From: Geosiphon pyriformis
Lineage: Eukaryota; Glomeromycota; Glomeromycetes; Archaeosporales; Geosiphonaceae
Reading direction: 5' to 3'
Length of the DNA: 64,000 bases
Assembly (NCBI GenBank): GCA_016748015.1
Contig: JAAOMT010000098.1
Coordinates: forward strand, 127,368-191,367
Shown here: positions 20,040 to 32,100 of the stretch, piece after piece
How the letters are laid out: the number at the start of each line of letters is the position of its first letter
Position numbering within the stretch: the first letter of the stretch is position 1
Made by a program: the position numbers and the translations under genes
Notes under the pieces: model-generated
Database searches by the model: none
Seen by the model: the letters and a program-made list of their open reading frames with translations, nothing else
What the model was told of the DNA's origin: nothing

Positions 20040-21975
20040 ATGATGGATCTGGTAGGCTTGTTTGCTAATGGTTCTAGTTTTGTTTCAGTTGGGTTGGGAA
20101 TCTGGTCTAATAACAAAAAGAAAGTTTGTGTCAAGAGTGTATACTCTTGTAGTCTTTCATACAAGAAGCCTAAAACTCCTGGGGCTTCCAATAATACTGT
20201 GAACTCGTTAACTAGTCCTATTTCTATTGACGTCTTACAAGCTGGTGATGTGAAACACAAGGTGTCTTGAAATAGTGAAATGGAAAGCGAAGATGTTAGT
20301 GTTAGTGAGGTGTTTAACATTGAAAACATGAATAACATAGTGGCTAAAGAGATGAGTTACGTGAATTCCAATGACTCCGAAGCAGACAATATGGTGGATG
20401 ATACAACTCTAAGAAAGACTCGAACAAGGATGTACGTTTTGGGACAGCCACCGAAGAAACCTTTTTTCAATAATGCAAGTAACGTTGATAATGTTCTGGA
20501 GCTTCCTCCTCACATGTTTAATGAATCTAATCAATTGTCGCCAGTTAAGTCATGTGTTTCAGAGACTCATAGCTTTAATTCAACCAAGTTTTTTGCTTTG
20601 AATGTTGAGCATTCTGCTGTATCTGGCAAATCTATCAGTAAGAAGTTGATTTTTTTAAAAAAAATTTTTTATCAAGTTGATGGCTTTAGGAGTGCTTTGA
20701 CTCTCTCAAAATTTCCTGGAGTCATAAGATTGATCTTCACAAGTGAATCTAGTTTGAATAAGACCAAATTAATGGCGATCAATAAAAAAGTTGTTGTCAA
20801 CACTGATCTCAGAAAAGTAAACAGCCATACAGATTAGGAGATAATCGTTAAGGAGATCCCAGTGAATCTTTTCAGATCAGCAATTGAGGCAGTGTTTTCT
20901 AAGTTTGGTAAGATTGTTTCTGTTAAAGTTGCAGCTTGTTGGTCTTTGGCAAAAGGCTCTGGTAGAATATGAATCATCTGAAATGGTTGATTTGGTCACA
21001 GCTAGATGGTCTGTGCTTGTGGGAAAAGATTTTGTTCGTGTGGCAAAGGCAATTGGTGATAAACAAATGTGGGTATCAAAGGATCAACATCAGGCATTGT
21101 TGTATACCTTACCTGTTAGAATTACAGCTTATGATCTTTCTAGTTTACTTGAATCATATGGTAGGAAGACTTGTTTTATTGGCTGTAATCCTTTCTTATA
21201 TGTTCGTAATTGGTATGCTGTAATCTGTTTTAAGAATGAGGTGTCCAAGTTGGCTGCTGTTGGTTTGATTCCAGTTTTTAAGAGTGTGAATTTGTGCTGG
21301 GCTGGTCTTTGCTTGGCATATTGCACACAGTGTACACATTTTGGTCATATTACTGCCAACTGCTCTGTGGGTGGAAGTTCTGGAATTCATGGAAGATGAG
21401 TGGTTTCTGATCAGGATCATGTTTATCTGATTTATAAAAAGAAATCAGCTCCTGTTTCTCGCCTGATCTCGTTTGGTAGAAGAACTTGGGTGTCAGTGGT
21501 TGGTGCTCCTGGTGTTTTTTTTCATCGACAGATTCCTTTTTCTGGTTCTATTGATAATGGTAAACCTTTTTCTCCTGTTGTGAATGATTTGGAAAAATAG
21601 TTGGTCAGCATTGAAAGCAGTCTTGTCAGCCTCGTGGGACAAATTGGTAAGTTGGCTAAGAGGTTGGAATCACTTGTGCCAGCAGTTCCCCAGCCTAGCC
21701 CTGGATGTTAGCTATCGGTGACCCCCCCATCACAGAATCAAGAGGAGGATATAGTAATAGGAGTGGGTTTGGGTGAGTCCACTTGTGATAAGTCTGCTGC
21801 TGCTACTGCTACTATTACTGCTACTTATACTGCGAAAAACTTTTTCATGTTCCCTCATGTTGTCAAATTAGAAAATATGTTAAAAGGCCTTGCTGTTTTA
21901 GTGCTGAGTTTGTCTGCTTGTTTTGACAGTCTGGTTCTGGCTGCTAGTACACTTCCACAACCCCCTTCTCAATGA
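20040..21975 (+). pseudogene. LINE copy 2 ORF1 (RRM-like and CCHC protein)
   Basis: About 645 codons from ATG 20,040. N-terminus Ser/Gly/Lys-rich; middle segment FFALNVEHSAVS (about 20,590). The RRM-like region has EIPVNLFRSAIEAVFSKFGK (about 20,855) and WQKALVEYESSEMVD (about 20,950), then YTLPVRITAYDLSSLL. The zinc knuckle C-TQ-C-THFG-H-ITAN-C is intact at about 21,320-21,363. The C-terminus is Ser/Pro-rich, followed by a Leu-rich possible coiled coil. Stops occur at about 20,268, 20,835, 21,397 and 21,598; one frame change near 20,935. Most stops sit where Trp or another one-transition codon is expected. The role is RNA binding and particle assembly for the element. Confidence 0.85.
21972..21975 (+). 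promoter_or_regulatory. ATGA ORF1-stop / ORF2-start overlap, copy 2
   Basis: CTCAATGAGTAAG: ORF1 ends TCT CAA TGA and ORF2 begins ATG AGT AAG. Identical architecture to copies 1 and 3; see the finding on coupled translation. Confidence 0.75.
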
Positions 21976-24900
21976 GTAAGTTTACTTGAAAGGTTGCTAC
22001 GTGCAATGTTAGAGGAATGAACAATTGTGCAAAACAGGCAGACATTGTACATTGGTATAATGATATGAATAATCTGATTTCTGTTGTTACTGAAACAAAA
22101 TTGAAGGGAAAAATCTGCCTCTGAATTGTGAATAGGTTTGCTGGTATTCATGTTTTTACTTCAGATCTGAATTCTGGTCACATGGGATCTGGTGTTGCAA
22201 TTATTATGGACTTATCTCTGGTAAAACATGTGTGCAAAGTTCTAAAGATGTCCAGTTGGCTCCTGTTAGTAAAATTGCTTTTCAGAAACAGACTCTCTGT
22301 TTCCATTTTGGGGCTGTATGTTGGTGCTTCTTTGACAGTTTATTTTTTTCAGGCTGATAAAATTAATTTTCTCATTGCTAAAGCTGTGAATGAATCCTCT
22401 TTCATTATTCTTGGTGGTGACTTCAATAAGGACAGATCTCACAAGTGTGCCAGTTTCAAGAAGTGCTTTGATTTGGATTTGGTCAACTCTTTGGGTGGGA
22501 GCTCTCTTGATAAGTTACCAACTTGGTGCAATTCTTGTGGTGTTGCTAAGACAATTAATTATGTGTTTCTTTCTTCTAACTTGGTTAATGTGATCATGGA
22601 TCATGGCATGTTAGATGTTGATAATTTTTTTGACACTAATCATAAGACTGTTTCTGTTTCTGTGGGTCTGGGTGGTTTGTTGGACACAAGATTTTCTTTG
22701 ATGCATAAGCAGGCCAACAAAAATTGCTGGAAGTTTGGTGTCAAGAATGTGAATAAGTTGAAGTGGACTGAGTTTAAGGATGGTATGGCTGCCAATGCCT
22801 CTATGTTCTCAAATGCATTTGTGGCGGCTGGAAAATTTTCAGATTTGGATGCAATGTGAGACATTATTCGCAAAATTATGATTCTTTCAACAGGTAGAAC
22901 TTTCAAGAAAAAGTGGTTCAAAGGTTTTGACAGTGTTTTCAATAAGGTGTCTTCTAGGTTTTATAAGCTGGAGTTGCTGGTTTCTAAGCTGGTAAAGACT
23001 TCTCATTTGATTTCTGAAGGTGATTTTGCTTTGTTGTTGAATACGTGGGACAGGCTTGACTCTGTTGACACTTTATCAGTGAAGTCTCTTTTCCTTTCAG
23101 GGTCTGGTTTTAATGGTATTTGCTCTGAGCTGGCTAAGGCAAGAAAGTCTTACCGCTCTTCCAAGATGCTGGAATCTAAATGTGCTGAGAAATCTCATAT
23201 AAGACAAGCCATTGAGAATAGGATGGAGAGTTTTGAGTTGGATAAGAGTTGTACTATCAGAAGTGTTTTGGAGTGTCCATTTCACAAGGTAGTGTTAGAT
23301 CATTTGGTAGTGGCTGATGAGTTGGTTTTGAAACTTGAGCTGGTTAAATCTAAAGTGGACAGGATTATGGAGGGATGGACTAGGAGATGGTTGGTGGTTT
23401 CAGACTTCTCTGATAATTGGAAACGCCAATTTCGGCCTTTGGACTACATTTTTGATGGTGCTTTCTCTGGTGTTATGAACTTGATTAGTTTTGATGAGAT
23501 GTTCAGTGTCATTTTGAGCTTGCCTGATGGAAAAGCAGCTGGTCTTTCTGGCATCTCTAATGAATTGTGAAAGCATTGCAACAGAGTGGTTCTGGATATG
23601 CTTTTGGTGCTTTTGAATCTCTGCCTGGTTTGTGAATTGGTGCCTAGATCTTGGAGAAAAGCCTGGGTTTCAATGATTTCTAAACCCTATGAATGGGAGG
23701 GTGTTCTTACAAACACCCATCCTATTGCTTTGATTGAAACAGCCCACAAGATCCTTTCCAAAATCTTATCAGACAGAATATCTTCGGCTTGCAATGAGTT
23801 TGACGTTTTACAAGGGGACAATTTTTCTGTTTTAAAGGGTACAACTATGCAGTCACCCATTTTTGCCATTGGTTCTGTGGTTAAGAATGTCTTAGAGAAA
23901 AACAGAGAGTTGTGGCTGGTTTTACAGAACATGTGCAAAGCATATGATTCAGTTGATTGGGAACATCTTGAAAGAAGTTTGATCAAGATTAAAATGTGTA
24001 ACAGGTTTATTAGATTTTTTGGTAGCATCTACAATAATCACAGGAACAGGATAATAACAGATTTTGGCTTAACTAGTAGGTATGTAGTTTGTGATGGTTT
24101 GGATTAGGGTGAAGTTTTCTCGTCACTTCTTTGGCACATATTTTATGATTCACTTATGTGTAAGGTCAAGAGGAAAGGGGAGGTGTGTGATTACAGGTTG
24201 AATTCATATTTTGTTTCCAATACTGGCCATGTGGAATCTCAGGCTAGCCATCTGAATTGGTAGCAGCCAGGCTGCTACACAACACATTTTGGATGTTGCT
24301 AGTGAGTTCTTCAGGATTAATGATATTTTGATTAACAATAACAAAACTGTGGCTATTCTCATCAACTGCCAGGTTGAGACCCCTTATCTAACTGTTAGTG
24401 GTTTGCCTATTTTCATAGTCAAAAAGGGTGAACCTCATTGTTATCTTGGAATTTTTTTGTCTTCTAATGGTTTTTTGGTGCCCAACTTGGCCAAGGCTCA
24501 CTCGGACATCCAATTTTTTGTCAACCTTGTTCTGAAAAAAGCCATCTTAGATAAACAATTTAGTTATTTGGTCTCTGCTGTTCTGTTCCCTATCGTCAGC
24601 TACAGAACTCAGTTCAGTTTTGTTCCTATTAGCATATGTAATAAATGAGACACTCTGATCCGTAAAGGCTTAAAGTCTAAGTCTGGACTGCCACTTGATT
24701 TCCTCAATGATGCACTTCATCATCTTTCTTTGTATGATTTGAAGACTTTTGAACAGATTCAGGCAGAAAGCAAATTGGTCTCTGCCATTGTTTTTGCAAA
24801 TTCAGTTGGTATTTTGGGCCACTTATTTTCTTACAGATCTCATGACCTCCAGGTTTTCAGCTGGTGTTCTTGTCACCGCTTACTGTTTCTGGCTTGTGTT

Positions 24901-26607
24901 AGTGTTAGTTTTTTAAATAATTTCTTAGCAGGTGTGGTTTGTATTTTTTCCGAATATGATCTGTCTCTGGCCTGTGCTTTCCATCATCGAAGTGGTACTC
25001 CTATGTTTCTTGTTCTTGGTAAAATCAATTTTCTAAAATGTGTCTCTTCATTCAAGCGATATGGTATTGCTTTTGTGGAACAATTACACAATCAAAATGG
25101 TGTTGTTTTCAGTTGGCAGACGTTTAAGTGTTGGAAGAGGTTGGATCCCTGTGGCCCGATTCCTTTCTGGTTTGATTTTTCTGCATGTTTTCTTGGTGGT
25201 GTTGCTTCTTCTCCTGTGTGCTTCTCTTTTGTAAGGAATTCTGCTCTGCCTGATGTTCATTAATCTCATGATTTTGGTGTTATCTATAATGATCTGTTGG
25301 TTACTGACACTGCCTGTCTTTTTGTGTACATGGATGGGTCTCTGAGTGGTTTGAGAACTGTTGTCATGAAAGCTGGGGCTGTGATCTTTTTTGAGGACAT
25401 TAATTCTGGTTTAAGTGTGGGGGTGTCTGGTTTGGTTTCTTCTACTTTGTCTGAATTACAGGCCATTGCTTTGGTTCTTGAGTGTGTTCCTTCCTCTTGT
25501 GCAGTTGATTTGTTTTTAGATAGCCAAGTTGTTTTGGATGCATGCAAGTTGGAATTATTATTGGCTCATCCAGACTTCAGAAATTGTTGTTGGATAGAAC
25601 ATTGCTATATTGCAAATGTAGTTTATCATAAGAATTTAACTGTAAATTGGATTAAAGTTAAGAGTCATTTGGACATTTTGGGCAATAAGCGTGTGGATGA
25701 GCTTACTAAGAATGCAGTACTTTCTACTTGGCATTTGCCCCATTTGGTCAGTGAATGTTTTTTGAGGGCTGGGGACAGTATGGTTTCTGGAAATTCTAGG
25801 CACTTTGTTCGTGATGTGTTTTGGTTTATTTTTTGTGCACATTGAGAGGTTGATTTTGGTTTCCGGATCTTGGTGGCTGGTTTGCATAATAGTGTTAACT
25901 GATCTAAGTCTTCTTTGGTTTGGCACCCTGATTCTCACTTGGCTGCTGGTTTTACTAGTGCATGTACTGTTGGCCTTTGGACATACTTTATGAAATCTCT
26001 CTATTATCGGCTTCCTATTGCTGTTTATAAGTGTTTGTATGATAAATGCTACCCCAGTGTAGTGTGTTTGTTCTGTGATGATGTGGAATTCTTGGATCAT
26101 GTCTTTGTTTGTCCTTTTGATGCTGCTGGTTGTGCTCAGTTGTTGAATGTTCATGCATCTTTTTGGGAAATGTGGTCTGGTCTCTTTCGCTCTACTTCGT
26201 ATATCTCATAGTTGTTGTCCTCTTGTTTTTCTGATACTACTATTAGTATTACTTTGTATAAGGGTTTTGTTTTCGATGATTGGTACTGTGAATTTTTTTT
26301 GGTCTTTAAGAATGCTAAGATTGTAGCTTCGAATATTGTGTGTTTTGTGTGCAAGTTTTGCTTTGCATTTCATGATAAGTTTTGGCTGGTCTGTGCTAAA
26401 CACTAAGCTTTTATGGAGAGAAATAGACTTATTCTTCATAATGGTTCCATTCCTGCCCTGGTTTCTGGTTTACCTATGGTGCTTTCGGCTGGTGTGATCA
26501 GGTTGTTGGGTGTTGTTGAAGCTTTTGGTATTGGTTTCAGTTTTTATAAACCTTGTTTGTTTTTTTCAGGTATAGGGGATTTTGTTTCTATTAGGATAGG
26601 TACGTAG
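21972..26607 (+). pseudogene. LINE copy 2 ORF2 (EN-RT-RNase H polyprotein), motif C deleted
   Basis: About 1,545 codons in one frame to 24,250 and one other frame after it. Endonuclease: CNVRGMN, VTETKLKG, GGDFNKD (about 22,413), NYVFLSSNLV (Asp to Asn) and DTNHKTV (Asp to Asn at the DH motif). Reverse transcriptase: GKAAGLSGIS (about 23,530), HPIALIETAHK, motif A KAYDSVDW (23,938-23,961, Asp kept) and motif B region near 24,110. The motif C segment is removed by a 41-bp deletion at about 24,250. RNase H (25,310-25,730) keeps a plausible DEDD set: YMDGS, SELQAI, FLDSQ and the Asp of RVDEL. Finger C-LF-C-x7-H-x4-C at about 26,070-26,110, zf-RVT-like. Cannot be active. Confidence 0.92.
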
Positions 26608-26740
26608 TATTGTTTTGATTAGCTTGAATGGCTGGTCACTTGTAGAAAAAGCATGATTTGCTTCTAGTTTAGATTATTTATATGATATATAGTCTTAAGT
26701 CATGTTTGGATCTCACTCATTAAATGTAATAAAAAAAAAA
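26608..26740 (+). other. LINE 3' UTR and A-tail, copy 2
   Basis: GAATGGCTGGTCACTTGTAG and TTTGGATCTCACTCATTAAA are conserved with the other copies. It ends in at least ten A. Confidence 0.8.
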
Positions 26741-27194
26741 TAATTTATTATGATTTTTTATAATTAACAATAATATAAAATTAATAATTTAATATATTTT
26801 TACATTATTTATATATATTTTAATATATTTTTAAACATATTTAAAAACAATCAAATTTTTTTAATTTATTATTAAGTTTTTAAAAAATATTAATAATAAT
26901 TTTTAGAAACAATAAAAAAATAATTAATATTAAATTATATATTATTATTAATAAAAAATAAAATTATTAATTAACATAAAATTATTTTATATATTTTTTA
27001 TTAACAATTAGTATATATTATTATTTTAAATTATTATTTATTATTTTATTAAATTATTGAATATTATTATTAATTAATAATTACTTTTTATAATCATTAA
27101 AAAACTTCTTACAAGTAAATTAAATGAGCTTTAAATAATAATAAATAGATATTAATATTATTAAAAAAAAAAAAAAATATTAAGAAGAAAAAAA
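26741..27194. other. AT-rich spacer between LINE copies 2 and 3
   Basis: Only A/T runs. No gene and no obvious target-site duplication that could be told from chance in such sequence. Confidence 0.6.
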
Positions 27195-27310
27195 CTTCTT
27201 TTTTTCTTACATTCACAAATTCTCAAAAAGTGCTTTTCTGAAAAAAAAGTTTTTTATTGTATTTTCCTTGTTAGTATTTCACAATTTTTTTTTCTAATAA
27301 CCCATTTTTC

Positions 27311-29189
27311 GTGAATCTAAAAGCTACTTCTAATAGCAACATATCTAAAAAAAAGGCATCAAAGAGTGCTTTTTATGGTCTTGCAGGTGGCTTCTTTTCA
27401 CAGAAGAAAAAGGTTGTGCTTGGGAATATTAAACATTCTGGTGATGAAAAAGATATCTCTCTGAACAAGTCTGAGCCTAGTAAAAATGTGTTTTCTAATG
27501 TGAATAGTCTGTCTGGTGATGAAAAAGTTTCTATTATAACTAGTATTAATGTTGGGTCTCTTCTGAATTCAGCTGCCAACACTTCTAAAACAAAGTGTGT
27601 TAATACTGGTGTTGCTTTTGGTTCCCTATTTGGTTCTCCTAACTTTAACATAAACAATAAAAAAAAAGTGTCTCTTCTTTTTTACCTCTCTATCTCTCTG
27701 GATAAGAAGTGGGTTGATCTCAAAATTGTCAAAACTCAGATAAAGGTCTCAGTTAGGCAATCATTTGCTTTGAACATTAATCTCTTAGCTGTAGAAGGGA
27801 AATTGGTGATAGCAAAAACCCAAATTATTAGAAAAATTTTTTCAACTATCAATGGTTTTGGGGAGCCACTACTCTTTCAAAATTTGAAGAAATTATTTGA
27901 TTGACATTTACTTCAGAAAAAAGCATGAAAATGGCTGTATCATTGGCTAGAAAAAAAAGGATCAACATAAACAGTAATCTAAAAAGACAAGGAATAAGAT
28001 CAGATCAGACTATGATAATTAAGGAAATTTCCATGAACACACTTAAAGATATAATCATTGCTGTAGTATCTGAATTTGGGAAAATTAGGTTAATCAAAAT
28101 TCAACTGATTGGAATGTGGCAAAAAGCTGTGATGGAGTTTGCTGAATTGGACCAAGCTAATTTGTTAACCTTTAAGTGGTCATTTCTGATTGGTAAGGAT
28201 TCTGTATGTGTAGTTAAAACAGTAGAAGATTGTGAGACTTGAGCATTAAGAGATCAGTTCAGAACACTTTTGTTTACTTTGCCAGTGAGAACAATGGCAC
28301 ATGATTTTGGGACTCTTTTGGAGAGGGCTGGTGGAAAAACTTGTGTCATAAACAGATCTTTGAAAACTGGTAATAAAATTTACTATGCTGTAGTTGGTTT
28401 TGAATTTGATAATGATTTGGAATCTGTTTTTTGCATGAAGCCGATTCTTGGTGGCATTAAACTTTCTTGGGCAAAGATGAATCTGGTTTAGTGTGAAAAA
28501 TATGGGAATTTTGGTCATTCTGCTCTGAAATGTAATGCAACTGTTGCATCCGCCTTTAAGCCTTTAAGAATATTTAAAAAAATTGCATTTAATGAATGTT
28601 GTCTTCAGTTGGCTAAGTTGTATAAGAAAAAAAGTGTTCCAATATTCCACTCTGCTGCCTTTGGTAGTAAATTTTGGGCCCAGGTGGTCTCACTTGCTGG
28701 TTCTTCTGATGGTCTTCACTTTGCTTCTGGTTTTGGTTTCTTTTTTTTTGGCACCTCAGGTTTGAATAATGGTCTCACTTCTGTCTTGGTTGACAATTTG
28801 TCTTTGAATACACATTTGGCCTCTTTGGAATGATTCTTGAAGCTGTTAACCAACCAAGTTTCTGGCATTGTGCACAAACTCAGCAACATAAAATTGGTGC
28901 CGTAAGCTTCAGCTTCCTTCCTATAATCTCAGATAATTTGATTACCTCCAAGGAAGATTTGGTTTTGGATATAGTTATGGATGATTTTGAGTTGGTATTT
29001 TCATCCTCTTTTTCTGCTTTTCTTAGTGTCTTAACATTGGGTTTGAGTAGTTCAAAAGTTTTTACAACCAAGATTGGCAATTTGGAATCTAAGTTGGTGG
29101 CTCTTGAGACTTCTGTTAGTTCAGTTTTGACAAAGTTAGATTATTTGTGTGCCAGTTTGGGTTCTTTGTTACCCTCTTTATCTCAATGA
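27311..29189 (+). pseudogene. LINE copy 3 ORF1
   Basis: No ATG is evident at the start; the frame is open from about 27,311 (GTG). The N-terminus (KSAFYGLAGGFFSQKKKVVL, then KHSGDEKDISLNKSE) is unlike copy 2. The shared core follows: QSFALNINLLAVEGK, RKIFSTINGFGEP, an RRM-like segment (KEISMNTLKDIIIAVVSEFG, WQKAVMEFAELDQANL at about 28,115-28,165) and LFTLPVRTMAHDFGTLL. The knuckle region (about 28,491-28,535) keeps C-x2-Y and H-x5-C-like residues. The C-terminus is a Leu/Ser-rich heptad-like region ending in LPSLSQ. Frame changes lie near 27,900 and 28,825. Confidence 0.8.
29186..29189 (+). promoter_or_regulatory. ATGA ORF1-stop / ORF2-start overlap, copy 3
   Basis: CTCAATGAGTAATTTG: the TGA of ORF1 and the ATG of ORF2 share TG, although the ORF1 C-terminal sequence upstream is not homologous to that of copy 2. 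Confidence 0.75.
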
Positions 29190-32100
29190 GTAATTTGATC
29201 TGGAAAATAGCTACATGTAATGTTCAGGACATCAACATTCTTGCCAAGCAGAAAAATGTTATTCATTGGTATAAGAATATGGGCAACTTAATTTTGATCT
29301 TTACTGAGACTAAATTAAAAGATAAAGTCCATCCGTGGATTGCTGGCAAATTTAAAGGTGTCTGTATGTTCACTTCTGGTTTGAATTTTGAGTATTTGGG
29401 TACTGGTGTTATAGTTGTCATGGACTTTTTTTTGGCAAAACATGTATGCAAGATTTCTGAAATGTCTAGTTGGCTTCTATCCATTAGATTGCTTTTCAAA
29501 AATAAACTTTCTGTGTCTGTCTTAGGGCTGTATGTTGGTGCTTTGTCTATAGTTCGGTTTTTACAGACTGGGAGAATCAACTCTCTTATTGCAAAAGCTG
29601 CTAATAGATCTTCTTTTATCATCTTTGGTGGTGACTTCAATGAAGATAGTTTAAAAAGAAGTGCTAGTTTTAAGAAATGTGTTAATTTGGGGCTGATCAA
29701 TTCTTTGGTGAATAGTTTGGTCATAAAGAGTTTCACATAAAGAAATTCAAAGAGTGTAGATAAAACAATTGATTTTGTATTGGTTTTATCAAATTTGGTC
29801 AGTGCAATAGTTGATCACAATATTATGGATGTTTGCGATTACTTTGACACTGATCATTAAGCTGTTTCTGTATCTGTGAGTTTGGGTAGTTTACTAGACA
29901 CTTAGTTGAACTCTTTTCATAGGCAAGCAAATAAGAATTGCTGGAAGTTTGATTTTAAAGATGCTAATAATGCTAAGTGGGGCGAGTTTAAAGAAGCTAT
30001 GACAGCCAATACTGCCATGCTCTCTGATGGTTTTATTATTTCTGCACAATTCTTGGACTTGGACATGATGTGGAATACAATTCACAAAATTATAACACTG
30101 TCAGCTAACAAAATATTCAGGAAGAAATGGTCTAAGAGTTATAATAGTGTTTTTACCAAAGAATTTTCTAAGTTTTATAAGCTGGAGCTTTTGGTCTCGA
30201 AAATTGCTAAGGCTTTTCATGAGGAAGATATTGATAGGTTTGCTCTTTTTATGAAATACTGAGATTTTTTGGACAATATTAGGGCTTCAATTGTGCAGAA
30301 AATTGTGACCTTTAGTGCGGGTTTTGATTGTATGCACTCAGCTCTTTTCAGTGTGTGAAAGACATATCGTGTCTCCAAGCTTGCTGAGTCTTTGCAAGCT
30401 GAAAAGTTGCAGATAAGGTCAGCTGTTAATAGTCGAATAGAAAATTTTGCAACCAACAAAAGTAGCACAATCAGGAGCGTGCTGAAGTGCCTTTTTTGAA
30501 AGGTGGTTTTGAATCATCTAGTAGTTGAGAATGAACTAATTCTGGAGTCTAACTTAGTTAAAACCAAAATTGATATAATTATGGAAGGCTGGACCAGAAA
30601 ACGTAATGTGGTAGGGGATTTTTTTGATGATTGGTCACATCAATATCAGCCTTTGGAGTATGTTTTTGATGATGCTTTTTCAAATGTGATGTATTTAGTT
30701 AATTTTGATAAGCTACTTGGGGTGATTTCTAATCTGCCTGATGGCAAAGCTGTCAATCTTTCTGGGGTGTTAAATGAGCTTTGGAAACATTGTAACAAAT
30801 TGGTTTTGATATGCTTTTGGTGTTTTTAAACTTCTGTTTGTCTAGTAAGTCAGTGCTTGGTGCTTGGAAAAAAGCTTGGGTCTTGATGATTCCTAAACCA
30901 TATGAGTGAAAAGAAGTTTTTATAAACATCAGACCTATTGCTTTGGTCGAAACTGTTCACAAAATCTTTTTCAAGATTCTTTTGGACAAGATTTCTTTGG
31001 CATATAGCTCTTTTGATGTTTTATGTAAGGACAATTTCTTGGTTCTTAAGAGTACGATAATGCAATCTCCTATTTTTGTCATTGGTTCTATTATTGAGAA
31101 TGCTTTGAAAAAAAACCATGGACTCTGGTTGGTCTTGTAGAACATGCAAAAGATCTACAATTCTGTTAAGTAGAAGCATCTTAAGAACAGTTTGGTCAAA
31201 ATAAAGATGTGCGACAAGTTCATTAGATTTTTTGGTGACATTTATAATGGCCATATTAATAGAGTAATAACAAATTTTGGTTTGACAGATGAATATCAAG
31301 TACATAATGGTTTGGATTAGAGGAAAGTGTTCTCATTGCTTTTTTGGTATATATTTTATGATCCTCTTTTGTGTAAAGTCAAAAGACAGGAAAGCATATA
31401 TGAATATAGAATGAACTCTTACTTTATTGCCAGAATTGGTTATTTGGAATTTCAAACTGGATTAATGTCTTTTTTTACTGGTGGTGTTTTTGTTGATAAC
31501 ACAATCTAGATTGGTAACAGCCAAACTGCAACCCAACACATTTTCGATGTTGCTAGTGAATTTTTTTAAATCAATAATATTTCTATTAACAATGACAAAA
31601 CTGTGGCAATTTCTATTAATTGCAAAGTGGCAAGTCTTAAGTTGTCTATCAGTGGCTTGCCTATTTCTATTGCCAAGAAAAGAGAGTCTCATTACTACCT
31701 GGAAATTTTTTTGTTGACTGAGGGTCTGTCAAGGCCTAGCTTGACTAAAGCAGATACTGATATCAGATTTTTTGCCAATCTGGTTCTAAAGAAAGCTATT
31801 TCTGATAAGCAGTTTTCGTATCTTGTGTCAGCAGTTCTACATCTTATTGTCAGCTACAGGAAACAGTTCAGTTTTGTTCCTATCAATATGTGTAATAAGT
31901 GAGATTCTTTGATTTGTAGAAGCTTAAAACTGAAGTCTGGTCTATCTCTCAATTTTCCCAATGACGTGTTTTGTCATCCCTTATTGTATGGCTTAAAAAC
32001 TTTCAAGCAAATCCAAGCTGAAAGCAAAGTTGCTTCTGTTGTGTACTTTGTAAACTCTGTTGAGATTTTGGGTTGTTTGTTTTTATACAGGTCTCATGAC

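Larger units (their letters stand above)
19907..26740 (+). mobile_element. LINE copy 2 (full-length, best preserved)
   Basis: Leader (CTCTTGTCAATCTCCTGACC), ORF1 20,040-21,975, ORF2 21,972-26,607, conserved 3' UTR, and A-run 26,731-26,740. Decay is limited to scattered stops, one frame change in ORF1 and one 41-bp deletion in ORF2. It serves as the reference for interpreting the other copies. Confidence 0.92.
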
